NCBI GenBank assembly: GCA_963735065.1
Contig: CAVTJL010000004.1
Coordinates: forward strand, 620,001-684,000
From: CAVTJL01 sp963735065
GTDB lineage: Bacteria; Pseudomonadota; Alphaproteobacteria; Geminicoccales; Geminicoccaceae
Length of the DNA stretch: 64,000 nucleotides
Reading direction: 5' to 3'
In this document: one piece after another, positions 53,131-62,278 of the stretch
Layout: each line of letters starts with the position of its first letter
How positions within the stretch are numbered: the stretch's first letter is position 1
Translations under genes and position numbers: made by a program
The notes under the pieces: model-generated
Seen by the model: only the letters and a program-made list of their open reading frames with translations
What the model was told of the DNA's origin: nothing
The model's database searches: none

Positions 53131-54321
53131 TCAGCGCTCCACCAGGGCGATTTTTCGATTGTACCAATTCATGAAGAGCGAGGTCAGCAGGCTCAAGGAG
53201 ACGTAGACGACCATCCAGATCGTGACGACCTCGACCGCCTGGCCCGACTGGTTCAGGACCGTCCCGCCGACGGCCACGAGGTCCGGATAGCCGATCGCCA
53301 CGGCCAGCGAGGAGTTCTTGGTCAGGCTGAGGAACTCGCTGGTGAGGGGCGGCACGATCACGCGCAGCGACTGGGGCACGACGACCAGCCGCATGGTCTG
53401 GCCGGGCGAGAGCCCCAGCGCGCCCGATGCCTCCCACTGCCCCTTGCTGACGGCGAGGATGCCCGAGCGCACGATCTCGGCGATGAAGGCGGCGGTATAG
53501 AGAACGAGCCCGAGGAGAAGCGCCACGAACTCGGGCACCAGCGTGAACCCGCCCTCGAGGCGGAAGCGGCCTGGTGTCGCCAGCTCGAAGGTGAGCGGGC
53601 GTCCGATCACGAGGAAGGTGAGGATCGGGAGCAGCAGGATCAGGCCCAGCGATGTCCAGAAGACGGGGAACATCTGGCCGGTACGCTCGCGCCGCGCTTT
53701 TGCCCAGCGGCCGACAAGGATGCTGGCCACGATGCCGACCAGGAGCGCGATGCCGACCAGCCCGAAGCCGGCACCGGGTATCGGCAGCGGCATGGTCAGA
53801 CCGCGGTTGCTGAGAAAGAAGAGGTCGCTGATGTGCAGGGCGTCGCGCGCCGCGGGCAGCGGGCTCAGCACCGCCGTGTACCAGAAGAAGAGCTGCAGCA
53901 GCAGGGGGATGTTGCGCAGCACCTCGATGTAGACGAGGGCGATGCGGCTCACGAGCCAGTTGGGCGAGAGGCGCATGAGCCCGACGATGAAGCCGAGGAT
54001 CGTCGCCAGCACGATGCCGACGGCCGAGACCAGGAGCGTGTTGAGGAAGCCCACGACAAGCGCGCGGCCGAAGCTCGAGACGGCGGTATAGGAGATGAGC
54101 TGGAAGCCGATGTCGAAGCCGGCGGTCTTCTCGAGGAACCCGAAGCCGGAGGCGATTCCCCGGTGCTGCAGGTTGGTCGCGGTGTTGTGGACGAGATAGC
54201 CGATGAAGAGCACGACCAGGATCAGCACGACCGCCTGGATCACCAACGAGCGGACCTTGGGGTCCCTCCAGAGCGCCGGACGGGTGGGACTGAGGCCACC
54301 GGGGCTTCCACTTACCGCCAT
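53131..54321 (-). CDS. aapQ: General L-amino acid ABC transporter permease AapQ
   Basis: 396 residues. It contains YLVHNTATNLQHRGIASGFG and FLEKTAGFDIGFQLISY near the N-terminus, which are AapQ hallmarks. The permease domain has GFLNTLLVSAVGIVLATILG and the EAA-like VSKGQWEASGALGLSPGQTM near residue 305. ATG 54321 follows GAGGAGCGAG. A 14-bp hairpin separates it from aapJ. Confidence 0.94.
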   Translation of the reverse strand: MAVSGSPGGLSPTRPALWRDPKVRSLVIQAVVLILVVLFIGYLVHNTATNLQHRGIASGFGFLEKTAGFDIGFQLISYTAVSSFGRALVVGFLNTLLVSAVGIVLATILGFIVGLMRLSPNWLVSRIALVYIEVLRNIPLLLQLFFWYTAVLSPLPAARDALHISDLFFLSNRGLTMPLPIPGAGFGLVGIALLVGIVASILVGRWAKARRERTGQMFPVFWTSLGLILLLPILTFLVIGRPLTFELATPGRFRLEGGFTLVPEFVALLLGLVLYTAAFIAEIVRSGILAVSKGQWEASGALGLSPGQTMRLVVVPQSLRVIVPPLTSEFLSLTKNSSLAVAIGYPDLVAVGGTVLNQSGQAVEVVTIWMVVYVSLSLLTSLFMNWYNRKIALVER

Positions 54322-54364
54322 TCTCGCTCCTCTCGGTCGGCTGGTTTCGTTGTTATTGCGACGG

Positions 54365-54400
54365 GCGCGGCCGGCGACGGTCCGGGGTCGCCGACCGCGC
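54365..54400 (-). other. Long hairpin in the aapJ-aapQ spacer
   Basis: Arms 54365-54378 (GCGCGGCCGGCGAC) and 54387-54400 (GTCGCCGACCGCGC) leave an eight-base loop. The one mismatch becomes a U-G wobble in the minus-strand transcript, so the stem is a full 14 pairs in the aap mRNA but not on the other strand. No U-run follows. It sits 12 bases past the aapJ stop and would protect or partly terminate the binding-protein message. Confidence 0.65.
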
Positions 54401-54412
54401 TCGCGTCGTCGA

Positions 54413-55438
54413 TCAGTGCGCCGGAGGCGCGTACATGATGCCGCCGTCCTTCCACAGACGGTTCAGACCGCGCGCGATCTTGAGCGGCGAATCCTTGCCC
54501 ACGTTGCGATCGAACAACTCGCCGTAGTTCCCCACCTCCTTGATGATGTTGTAGGCCCACTCCTTCGGCAGGTGGAGATCCTCACCCAGGTTGTCCTGGG
54601 TTCCGAGCAGGCGCTTGACCTCGGGGTTTTTCGTGCTCGCCTTCTCCTCGTCGACGTTCTTGCTGCTGACGCCCAGGAACTCGGCGTCGACCATCGCGAA
54701 GAACGACCAACGGACCACGTCCTCCCACTCGTCGTCGCCCTGACGGACGGCGGCGCCCAAGGGCTCCTTCGAGATGACCTCGGGCAGCACGACGTAGTCG
54801 TCGGGGTTGGGCAGCGCGATGCGATTGGCGTAGAGGCCCGACTGGTCCGTCGTGAACACGTCGCAACGGCCCTGGGTGAAGGCCACGCGGATCTGGTCGT
54901 CGGTCTCGAACACGACCGGCGTGTACTTCATGTTGTGGGAGCGGAAGTAGTCCGCGAGATTGACCTCGGTCGTGGTGCCGGGCTGGACGCAGACCGAGGC
55001 CCCGTCGAGCTCGAGCGCGCTCTTCACGCCGAGCTCCTTCTTCACCATGAAGCCCTGGCCATCATAATAGTTGACGGCGGTGAAGTTGAGGCCCAGCGCG
55101 GTGTCGCGCTGAAGGGTCCAGGTGGTGTTGCGCGACAGCACGTCGACCTCGCCCGACTGCAGCGCGGTGAAGCGCTCCTTCGAGGTCAGTGGCGTGTATT
55201 TCACCTTCGTCGCGTCGCCGAACATGGCAGCGGCCACCGCGCGGCACACGTCGACATCAAGGCCCGACCACTCGCCCTTGTCGTTGGGGTTGGAGAAGCC
55301 GGGCAGGCCGGTGCTCACGCCGCACTGCACGAACCCCTTCTTCTTGACGGCATCGAAGGTTTGGCCCGCCTGAGCGTCTGTTGCCACCGCCAAAACGGCC
55401 AAGGCGGCACCGGCCGCCAACAAGCTGGACAACTGCAT
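54413..55438 (-). CDS. aapJ: General L-amino acid ABC transporter binding protein AapJ
   Basis: 341 residues with a signal peptide (about residues 1-23, ending TDAQAG). The family-3 binding domain follows: VKKKGFVQCGVSTGLPGFSN, GLDVDVCRAVAAAMFGD, LQSGEVDVLSRNTTWTLQRD, CVQPGTTTEVNLADYF and EPLGAAVRQGDDEW. ATG 55438 has a perfect AGGAGG eight bases upstream, consistent with high expression. It is the first gene of aapJQMP and the periplasmic receptor for a broad range of L-amino acids, by family precedent. Confidence 0.95.
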   Translation of the reverse strand: MQLSSLLAAGAALAVLAVATDAQAGQTFDAVKKKGFVQCGVSTGLPGFSNPNDKGEWSGLDVDVCRAVAAAMFGDATKVKYTPLTSKERFTALQSGEVDVLSRNTTWTLQRDTALGLNFTAVNYYDGQGFMVKKELGVKSALELDGASVCVQPGTTTEVNLADYFRSHNMKYTPVVFETDDQIRVAFTQGRCDVFTTDQSGLYANRIALPNPDDYVVLPEVISKEPLGAAVRQGDDEWEDVVRWSFFAMVDAEFLGVSSKNVDEEKASTKNPEVKRLLGTQDNLGEDLHLPKEWAYNIIKEVGNYGELFDRNVGKDSPLKIARGLNRLWKDGGIMYAPPAH

Positions 55439-55807
55439 CAAATGGTCCTCCTGACCTCGTCGGGTCTGATCCTCAATCGGCCAGCATCACCGCCATGCAG
55501 CTACGCTGTGGCCACGCGTACAAAATGTCATGGCATGCGCCGATCGTCCTGCCAACACCTGGAAGCAAGATTGCTGCCAGCACATCCGGACCAGCCAGCA
55601 CACCCCTCCCAGCCCGGCGCATCCCCAGGCATTCTTCTCGCTTGCCGGGACCCGGTCCGGCTCGCCGAAGCTTACTCTCGAGAATGAAGGCGAGGCAATC
55701 TCAGTTGGGGGCACGGACGGGAGAGATGGCACCTCTGCCGCCTCAGCCTTGGCTGGGCGCGGGCCGGACCGCGTGCTATCGAGCCTGCGTCAAAGCGAAG
55801 GTAGAGC
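55439..55807. promoter_or_regulatory. Divergent spacer between aapJ and cystathionine beta-lyase gene
   Basis: 369 bases without a credible gene. It should carry the aap promoter on the minus strand and one for the lyase gene. Visible items are only the aapJ Shine-Dalgarno, CCAGCACA repeated near 55575-55605, and a slightly AT-richer stretch near 55515-55530. I could not assign a promoter. Confidence 0.4.
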
Positions 55808-56968
55808 ATGAAGGACGCAACCCTCGTCACGACCCTCGGCCGTGACCCGCACGCCAATCACGGGATCGTCAATCCGCCCGTCTATCACGCGTCGACCGTG
55901 CTGCGGCCGAGCCTCGAGGCGCTCGACACGAGGCAGCCCGGCCAGGCCGTGCAGTATGGCCGATACGGCACCCCCACCACCTTCGCCCTCGAGGAGGCGG
56001 TGGCCGCGCTCGAGGGCGGGCACAAGGCAATCGCCGTGGGCTCGGGCAAAACGGCCATCACGGCCACGCTGCTCGCTCTCTTGGCAGCCGGTGACCACAT
56101 CCTGATCACGGATTCCGTGTACGGCCCGACGCGGCGCTTCGCCGACGGCATGCTCAAGCGCTACGGGGTCGAGGCGGACTACTACGACCCCGGCATCGGC
56201 GCCGGCCTCCGGGCGCTGATCCGTCCCAACACCCGGATCGTGTTCACGGAAAGCCCGGGCTCGCTCACCTTCGAGGTCCAGGACATCCCGGCCATCGCCG
56301 AGGCAGCGCACGCCGCGGGTGCTCTTGTCGTGATGGACAACACCTGGGCCTCCCCGCTCTACTTCAAGCCCTTTGCGCATGGCGTGGACGTCAGCATCCA
56401 GGCGGCGACGAAGTATATCGGCGGCCATTCCGATCTCATGATGGGGATCATCACCGGGACCGAGGCCGTCTGGGACCGGCTGCGCGCCGGCGTCTACGAG
56501 ACCGCGACCGCCGCAGCACCCGACGACTGCTATCTGGCGCTGCGCGGGCTCCGCACCATGGCGACCCGGCTCGAGCGCCACCATCGAAGCAGCCTGGTCG
56601 TCGCCGAATGGCTGCGGTCCCGGCCCGAGGTGCTCCAGGTCATGCACCCGGCTCTCCCGGGCGATCCGGGCCATGCCCTCTGGCAGCGCGACTTCCTCGG
56701 GTCGTCGGGACTTTTCGGCTTCGTTCTCAGGCCATGCACGAGGACGCAGCTGGCGGCGATGGTCGATTCGATGGAGCTCTTCGGCATGGGCGCCAGCTGG
56801 GGCGGCTATGAGAGCCTGCTGATCCCGACCGATCCCGCGGCGATCCGCACCGCCACGAGCTGGGCGCCCGGCGGGCAGAGCATGCGCATCCATGTCGGCC
56901 TCGAGGATCCGGACGATCTCATTCGCGAGCTCGAGGCGGGTCTGCGGCGCCTGACGGCCGCCGCATGA
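55808..56968 (+). CDS. metC: Cystathionine beta-lyase (PLP-dependent Cys/Met metabolism enzyme)
   Basis: 386 residues. Conserved features: NPPVYHASTVLRPS, QYGRYGTPTTFALEEAVAAL, GSGKTAITATLLALL, VVMDNTWASPLYFKP and the PLP-lysine region QAATKYIGGHSDLMMG near residue 205, then SLLIPTDP and IHVGLEDPDDLI. The opening HANHGIVNPPV matches the MetC branch rather than cystathionine gamma-synthases. It cleaves cystathionine to homocysteine, pyruvate and ammonia in methionine synthesis. Confidence 0.92.
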   Translation: MKDATLVTTLGRDPHANHGIVNPPVYHASTVLRPSLEALDTRQPGQAVQYGRYGTPTTFALEEAVAALEGGHKAIAVGSGKTAITATLLALLAAGDHILITDSVYGPTRRFADGMLKRYGVEADYYDPGIGAGLRALIRPNTRIVFTESPGSLTFEVQDIPAIAEAAHAAGALVVMDNTWASPLYFKPFAHGVDVSIQAATKYIGGHSDLMMGIITGTEAVWDRLRAGVYETATAAAPDDCYLALRGLRTMATRLERHHRSSLVVAEWLRSRPEVLQVMHPALPGDPGHALWQRDFLGSSGLFGFVLRPCTRTQLAAMVDSMELFGMGASWGGYESLLIPTDPAAIRTATSWAPGGQSMRIHVGLEDPDDLIRELEAGLRRLTAAA

Positions 56969-56984
56969 CGCGGCCGGCCATGGC

Positions 56985-57797
56985 CTAGCCGCCCTCGGGG
57001 CGCCTGATACCGGCTATCAGGAACTCGCGGTTCCCCGCGGGGCCGAGCACCGGGCTCGGCACGATGCCCTGGACGGCCCAGCCCGGCTGGCTCCCCAGCC
57101 ACGCCTCGATCCGGGCGCAGACGGCGTCGTGAAGGGCGGGGTCGCGCACGACGCCGCCCCGCCCCACCTGCCCCTTCCCCACCTCGAACTGGGGCTTGAT
57201 CAGCGCGACGAGCCGCGCCTCGGGCCTCGTCAGGGCGAGGGCCGCTGGCAGGACCAGGGTGAGCGAGATGAAGCTCGCATCGCAGACCACGAGATCGACG
57301 GGCTCGGGGATCTGCTCGGCCGTCAGGTAGCGGGCATTGGTGCGCTCGAGCACGATGACCCGAGGATCGTTGCGCAGCGACCAGGCCAGCTGCCCGTGGC
57401 CGACATCCACGGCGTAGACCCGGGCGGCACCACGCCGCAACAGGACCTCCGAGAAGCCGCCGGTCGAGGCGCCGACATCGATCGCGACGGCGCCCGCGGG
57501 ATCGATCCCGAAACCGTCGAGCGCGGCCAGGAGCTTCAGAGCACCGCGCGAGACCCAGTCGTCGCCGCCCCTCACCTCGAGGGGCAGATCGTCGGCCACG
57601 GCCTCCCCGGCCTTGTCGAGCCGACGCTCGCCCGAGAAGACGCGGCCGGCGAGCACGAGCGCCTGGGCCTTGGCCCGCGTCTCGACGAGGCGGCGATCGA
57701 GGAGGAGCTGATCGAGGCGGCGGCGAGGCGTGGCTGTTCTCCCATGCTCAAAGCGCCACGCTCCTTCGCCCCCGCCGGCATCGCTGTCAAATGGCAT
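56985..57797 (-). CDS. tlyA: TlyA-family rRNA 2'-O-methyltransferase / S4-domain FtsJ-like protein
   Basis: About 270 residues. An N-terminal S4 RNA-binding domain (RRRLDQLLLDRRLVETRAKA, ALVLAGRVFSG) is followed by an FtsJ-type methyltransferase: AIDVGASTGGFSEVLLRRGA, VYAVDVGHGQLAW, VVCDASFISLTLVLP and LIKPQFEVGKGQVGRGG. ATG 57797 is chosen; 57833 is also open and neither has a clear ribosome site. TlyA commonly follows dxs; here an opposing methyltransferase gene lies between. Confidence 0.9.
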   Translation of the reverse strand: MPFDSDAGGGEGAWRFEHGRTATPRRRLDQLLLDRRLVETRAKAQALVLAGRVFSGERRLDKAGEAVADDLPLEVRGGDDWVSRGALKLLAALDGFGIDPAGAVAIDVGASTGGFSEVLLRRGAARVYAVDVGHGQLAWSLRNDPRVIVLERTNARYLTAEQIPEPVDLVVCDASFISLTLVLPAALALTRPEARLVALIKPQFEVGKGQVGRGGVVRDPALHDAVCARIEAWLGSQPGWAVQGIVPSPVLGPAGNREFLIAGIRRPEGG

Positions 57798-57964
57798 CGT
57801 GCGGCGCGCGACGAGGCTCCTCACCCATGCCATCGGCGGCGACGGCCGCCGTGAGCCTCGATGAGGTCACGCGCCGCCCCTCCCGCAATCGAGACGAGCC
57901 GTCGCATCGTAATGCACGGATCATGTGAGGACGTGAGTGGCATTTCATCGTCAACCGTTGCCGA

Positions 57965-57994
57965 TGGACAACAGTCGTGCAATTCTCATATAAT
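57965..57994 (+). promoter_or_regulatory. Strong sigma-70-type promoter for the 58090 methyltransferase
   Basis: TGGACA (57965-57970), an 18-base spacer and a perfect TATAAT (57989-57994). It faces right, about 90 bases before the methyltransferase ATG, and lies in an AT-rich stretch that contrasts with the local GC content. Confidence 0.6.
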
Positions 57995-58089
57995 CCTTCT
58001 ATGGTCATCCCGTTGATGCCTCGCGCCCGAGCGTGGTGGCACAACGATGATCTGTTCTAACTTTTACTTTGTATGACGAAGGAAAAAGA

Positions 58090-58995
58090 ATGACCCGTGG
58101 TTATGAAGAGGCCAATAACCACAAGGCCAACTTTGACGATATCTACGATCGCCCGACTCCAATTCCGTACTACTCGACGATGCGTGAAGCCGGCTACGAG
58201 ATCCCTCAGAATGCCAAGCCGCTGTTTGTCGCCCTCATCGAGCGACTGCGGCGCCTGCGCGGCAAGAAAACCGTGGGCGTCCTGGATCTCGGCTGCTCCT
58301 ACGGCGTCAGCGGGGCGCTCCTCAAATACGGGCTCTCGATCGACCAGCTCTATGAGCATTACGATCAAGCCCGCCAGGAAGCTGCCGGACGGGACGCCCT
58401 GCTCGCCAAGGACCGTGCCTGGCTGGGCCGCCTCGAGCGACGGGGCGACATCCGCGTCTACGGCGTCGACGTGGCCGAAAGCGCGGTGCGCTACGCCGTC
58501 GCCAGCGGGCTGCTCGACGGGGGCGTGGCCGCCGACCTCGAGGCGGACCCCTGTCCGCAGGCCACCCAGATCCCCGAGGCGATCGATCTCGTCATCTCGA
58601 CCGGCTGCGTCGGCTATGTGACCGAGCGGAGCTTCCATCGCCTTCTCGACCGGGCGAGCCGGCCTTCGCCGTGGATTGCTTCCTTCGTGCTGCGCATGTT
58701 CGATTACGGCCCGATCGAGGAGGCCCTGGCCTCACGCGGCATGGTGACGGAGAAGCTGCGTGGTCGCAGCTTCGCGCAGCGCCGCTTCATCTCCGCCGAG
58801 GAGAAGCAGCATGCGATCGAGCAGGTGAGGAGCCTCGGGCGCGATCCGGCCGGTCTCGAGAGCCGCGGCCGCTACCATGCCGACTTCTACCTGTCGCGGC
58901 CTGCGGAAGAGGCGGAGCGGCAGACATTGCCGGAGCTGCTGGCCGGCATGGCGCAGCGGCGTGGAATGCAAGACGAGGCAAGGCCGAACGCATGA
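58090..58995 (+). CDS. SAM-dependent methyltransferase of unknown target, inserted between dxs and tlyA
   Basis: 301 residues. The Rossmann SAM site is VGVLDLGCSYGVSGALLKYG near residues 61-80, with VYGVDVAESAVRYAV for motif II and LVISTGCVGYVTE later. N- and C-terminal extensions (RGYEEANNHKANFDDIYDRP; SRGRYHADFYLSRPAEEAE) are not typical of small-molecule methyltransferases. ATG 58090 has AAGGA seven bases upstream. The first ~60 codons use more A/T than neighbours, a hint of transfer. Substrate unknown. Confidence 0.8.
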   Translation: MTRGYEEANNHKANFDDIYDRPTPIPYYSTMREAGYEIPQNAKPLFVALIERLRRLRGKKTVGVLDLGCSYGVSGALLKYGLSIDQLYEHYDQARQEAAGRDALLAKDRAWLGRLERRGDIRVYGVDVAESAVRYAVASGLLDGGVAADLEADPCPQATQIPEAIDLVISTGCVGYVTERSFHRLLDRASRPSPWIASFVLRMFDYGPIEEALASRGMVTEKLRGRSFAQRRFISAEEKQHAIEQVRSLGRDPAGLESRGRYHADFYLSRPAEEAERQTLPELLAGMAQRRGMQDEARPNA

Positions 58996-59000
58996 TGGCT

Positions 59001-59054
59001 GCCTCCGCCACCGGAGGCTGACCTCATGCGGGGCGAGGGCTGCACGCCCTCGCC
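59001..59054. terminator. Tandem hairpins between convergent methyltransferase and dxs genes
   Basis: First stem GCCTCCG (59001-59007) and CGGAGGC (59012-59018) with a four-base loop. Second stem GGCGAGGGC (59032-59040) and GCCCTCGCC (59046-59054) with a five-base loop. Both are in the 69-base convergent spacer, so a bidirectional terminator without T-runs is likely. Confidence 0.5.
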
Positions 59055-59064
59055 TGCGCGGCCC

Positions 59065-61002
59065 CTAAGGCCTGCCGTCGACGGCGGCCAGCGGTGCCGT
59101 CTCCACCTTCCCCACCCCCAGCACCTCCCTCACCTTCGCCACGATGCTCTTCGCGTCGAGGCCGGCCTCCTCGTACTGGCCCTTGGGCGTGCCGTGGTCG
59201 ATGAAGCGGTCGGGCAGCGTCAGCGAGCGCAGCTTGAGGCGGCCCTGGTCGAGCAGGCCCTCGTTCAGCAAAAGCTGCTGCACCTGGCTGCCGAAGCCGC
59301 CCACGGCACCCTCCTCGATGGTGACGAGAAGCTCGTGCTCGCGGGCGAGGCGGCAGATCAGATCCCGGTCCAGCGGCTTGGCGAAGCGGGCATCGGCCAC
59401 CGTCGTCGAAAGACCCTGGGCCTCCAGCGTCTCGGCCGCGAGCAGGCATTCCTGCAGCCGGGCGCCGAACGACAAAAGCGCCACGCGGCCGCCTTCCTTG
59501 ACGATGCGGCCCTTGCCGATCTCGAGCGGCCGGCCGCGCTCGGGCAGCTCGATGCCCACCCCCTCGCCGCGCGGGTAGCGGAAGGCGATCGGGCCCTCGT
59601 CGTGATGCGCCGCCGTCGCCACCATGTGCACGAGCTCGAGCTCGTCCGCCGCCGCCATCACGACGAAGCCCGGCAGGCAGCACAGATAGGCCACATCGAA
59701 GCTGCCGGCATGGGTGGCGCCGTCCGCCCCCACCAGCCCCGCCCGGTCGATCGCAAAGCGCACCGGCAGGCCCTGGATCGCCACGTCGTGCACCACCTGG
59801 TCGTAGGCGCGCTGCAAAAAGGTCGAGTAGATGGCGCAGAAGGGCCGGAAGCCCTCGGCCGCGAGGCCGGCGGCGAAGGTCACCGCATGCTGCTCGGCGA
59901 TGCCCACGTCGAAGGTCCGCTCCGGGAAGCGCTCGGCCATCAAATTGAGCCCGGTGCCCGACGGCATCGCCGCCGTGATCGCCACGATCCGGTCGTCCGC
60001 CTCGGCCTCGCGCACCAGCGCCTTGGCAAAGACCGAGGTGTAGGACGGCGCGTTGGCCTTGCCCTTCTGCTGGGCGCCGGTGGCGACGTCGAACTTGCCC
60101 ACGCCGTGATACTTGTCGTCCGAGGCCTCCGCCGGCGGGTAGCCTTTGCCTTTCTGCGTGACGACGTGGATCAGCACCGGGCCGCGGTCGTCGTCGTCCC
60201 GGATGTTCTCCAGAACCGGGATCAGATGGTCGAGATTGTGCCCGTCGAGCGGGCCCAGGTAATAAAAGCCCAGCTCCTCGAAGAGGGTCGTGCCGCCGGT
60301 GGGCAGGACCCTTGCATACTCCTCCGCCCGCTCGGCCGCCTTTTGGATGCGCCTGGGGAAGTAGGTGCTGAGCTGCTTGGCGACGTGGCGGAAGCTTCGG
60401 TAGGCGTGCGAGGAGACGACGCGCGAGAGATAGGCGCTCATCGCCCCCGTGGGCGGGGCGATCGACATGTCGTTGTCGTTGAGCACGACGATCAGCCTGC
60501 CGCCGGCCGCGGCCGCGTTGTTCATGGCCTCGTACGCCATGCCGGCGCTCATCGCCCCGTCGCCGATGACGCAGATGACGTTGCGCCGCGTGCCCTCGAG
60601 CCTCGCTGCCGCCGCCATGCCGAGCCCGGCCGAGATCGAGGTCGAGCTGTGCGCCGTGCCGAACGGGTCGTAGACACTCTCCGCCCGCCGCGTGAAGCCC
60701 GAGAGCCCGCCCGGCTGCCTCAGCGTCCGGATGCGCCCCCGCCTGCCGGTCAGGATCTTGTGCGGGTAGGCCTGGTGCCCGACGTCCCAGATCAGCCGGT
60801 CATAGGGCGTCTCGAACACGCGATGGAGCGCCACCGTCAGCTCCACCACCCCCAGTCCCGCCCCCAGATGACCCCCCGTCACCGACACCGCCTCGATCAT
60901 CTCCGAGCGAAGCTCGTCCGCCAGCTGGCGAAGCTGATCCGCCGGAAGCGACCGCAGATCGGCCGGCTCCCCAATGCCGTCCAAAAGCGGCGTGCCGGTC
61001 AT
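59065..61002 (-). CDS. dxs: 1-deoxy-D-xylulose-5-phosphate synthase
   Basis: 645 residues, the normal Dxs length. Thiamine diphosphate motif: GDGAMSAGMAYEAMNNA with NDNDMSIAPPTG further on; GGHLGAGLGVVELTVAL and WDVGHQAYPHKILTGRR near the N-terminus; transketolase pyrimidine domain FDVGIAEQHAVTFAAGLA and DRAGLVGADGATHAGSFD; C-terminal domain VTIEEGAVGGFGSQV. It condenses pyruvate and glyceraldehyde-3-phosphate at the start of the MEP isoprenoid pathway. It lies 37 bases after ispA. Confidence 0.97.
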   Translation of the reverse strand: MTGTPLLDGIGEPADLRSLPADQLRQLADELRSEMIEAVSVTGGHLGAGLGVVELTVALHRVFETPYDRLIWDVGHQAYPHKILTGRRGRIRTLRQPGGLSGFTRRAESVYDPFGTAHSSTSISAGLGMAAAARLEGTRRNVICVIGDGAMSAGMAYEAMNNAAAAGGRLIVVLNDNDMSIAPPTGAMSAYLSRVVSSHAYRSFRHVAKQLSTYFPRRIQKAAERAEEYARVLPTGGTTLFEELGFYYLGPLDGHNLDHLIPVLENIRDDDDRGPVLIHVVTQKGKGYPPAEASDDKYHGVGKFDVATGAQQKGKANAPSYTSVFAKALVREAEADDRIVAITAAMPSGTGLNLMAERFPERTFDVGIAEQHAVTFAAGLAAEGFRPFCAIYSTFLQRAYDQVVHDVAIQGLPVRFAIDRAGLVGADGATHAGSFDVAYLCCLPGFVVMAAADELELVHMVATAAHHDEGPIAFRYPRGEGVGIELPERGRPLEIGKGRIVKEGGRVALLSFGARLQECLLAAETLEAQGLSTTVADARFAKPLDRDLICRLAREHELLVTIEEGAVGGFGSQVQQLLLNEGLLDQGRLKLRSLTLPDRFIDHGTPKGQYEEAGLDAKSIVAKVREVLGVGKVETAPLAAVDGRP

Positions 61003-61039
61003 GGCTTGAAACGAACTCCCCCTTCCGACCCGACGGGTG

Positions 61040-61930
61040 TCATGCCCGCCGATTGATCACAAAATCGAACAGCTCGTCCATGAGAGTCGCTCTTGGGCCG
61101 AGCGTGTCAAGCGCCGCCGCCGCCTCCCCGCTGAGAGCCACCAGGCGGCGCTCGGCGCCGGCAATCCCCGCAAGCGTGACGAACGTGGCCTTGCCATGGG
61201 CGGCGTCCAATCCCGTATCCTTTCCCGTCTCGGCGCTCGACTGCGTCACGTCCAAGAGATCGTCCTTGATCTGGAACGCCAGACCGAGCGCCCGCGCATA
61301 GGCGGCCACAGCGACGCGCGCACCCTCATCGAGAGCCGCCAGACGGGCGCCTGCCTCGCAGGCAAAGCCGATCAGGGCTCCCGTCTTGAGACGCTGGAGA
61401 CGGACGATCGCCTCCTCGTCGAGGCTCTTGCCCTCGGCCTCGAGGTCGAGCATCTGGCCGCCGCACATGCCGGCCATGCCGGATGCTCGGCCCAACCCGG
61501 CCAGCAGGGCAAGGCGGCGTGACGGCTCGCAGGGCCAGTCCTCGCGGGCGAGCGCCTCGAAGGCCAGCGCCTGGAGGGCGTCGCCGGCGAGAATGGCCGT
61601 CGCCTCGTCGAAGGCCATATGACAGCTCGGGCGGCCGCGCCTGAGGGTGGCGTCGTCCATCGCCGGCAGATCGTCGTGGATGAGCGAGTAGGCATGGATC
61701 AGCTCGATCGCGGCGCCCACCCGCCTCGAGGCGGCCGCATCGGCCTCGCCGACCTGCCCGACCACCCAGACGAGGAAAGGGCGCAGGCGCTTGCCGGCAC
61801 CCATCGCGGCGTAGCGCATGGCCTCGAGCAGCCTGTCCGGGACATCCGGCTGCGGCGCCAGCAGAAGCCCCAGCTCGGCCTCGACGCCGGCCGCCACCTC
61901 GCCCATCGCTGTGGCGAGGCTGCCCGTCAT
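61040..61930 (-). CDS. ispA: Polyprenyl (farnesyl) diphosphate synthase
   Basis: 296 residues. Two Asp-rich motifs: HDDLPAMDDATLRRGRP near residues 86-102 and FQIKDDLLDVTQS in the second half; GAGKRLRPFLVWVVG and KTGALIGFACEAGA are further synthase blocks. The short-chain class (farnesyl or geranylgeranyl) is likely from the position of dxs downstream. ATG 61930 overlaps the xseB stop (ATGA). Confidence 0.95.
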   Translation of the reverse strand: MTGSLATAMGEVAAGVEAELGLLLAPQPDVPDRLLEAMRYAAMGAGKRLRPFLVWVVGQVGEADAAASRRVGAAIELIHAYSLIHDDLPAMDDATLRRGRPSCHMAFDEATAILAGDALQALAFEALAREDWPCEPSRRLALLAGLGRASGMAGMCGGQMLDLEAEGKSLDEEAIVRLQRLKTGALIGFACEAGARLAALDEGARVAVAAYARALGLAFQIKDDLLDVTQSSAETGKDTGLDAAHGKATFVTLAGIAGAERRLVALSGEAAAALDTLGPRATLMDELFDFVINRRA

Positions 61931-62217
61931 TCGCCGTCCAGCGGCGTCAAGGTCGCAGCGCCCGCCTTGTCGAAGCTCAGCTTCTCGACCCTGAGCTCGG
62001 CCTCCTTGAGCTTGGCGGCACAATGCCGCCGCAGCTCCGTGCCGCGCTCATAGGCCTTGATGGATCCCTCGAGATCCAGCTGGCCACGCTCGAGCCTCTG
62101 GACGATCGCCTCGAGCTCGGCCAGGGCCTGCTCGAAGCTCATCTCGCCCAATGACGCCGGCTGGTCCCCGGCGTCTCCGTTGTCGGCGGCCCCGAGGAAG
62201 GGCTCCTGTGCCACCAT
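61927..62217 (-). CDS. xseB: Exodeoxyribonuclease VII small subunit
   Basis: 96 residues from ATG 62217 (62142 would give a 71-residue protein starting MSFEQALAELE). The core FEQALAELEAIVQRLERGQL and YERGTELRRHCAAKLKEAE are the XseB helices that form the coiled tail of the nuclease. The large subunit XseA is not in the window. Head of the xseB-ispA-dxs operon; overlaps ispA by four bases. Confidence 0.93.
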   Translation of the reverse strand: MVAQEPFLGAADNGDAGDQPASLGEMSFEQALAELEAIVQRLERGQLDLEGSIKAYERGTELRRHCAAKLKEAELRVEKLSFDKAGAATLTPLDGE

Positions 62218-62278
62218 TGCTCCCGCCTTCTCCCGCTGCCGCGAGGCGCCCCGGGGATGGCCCTTCGCCTTCGGCCTG

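Noticed and set aside
59026..61056. 676-codon plus-strand frame opposite dxs
   Set aside because: The minus strand encodes full-length Dxs with all motifs; the opposite frame is a byproduct of GC-rich codon use.
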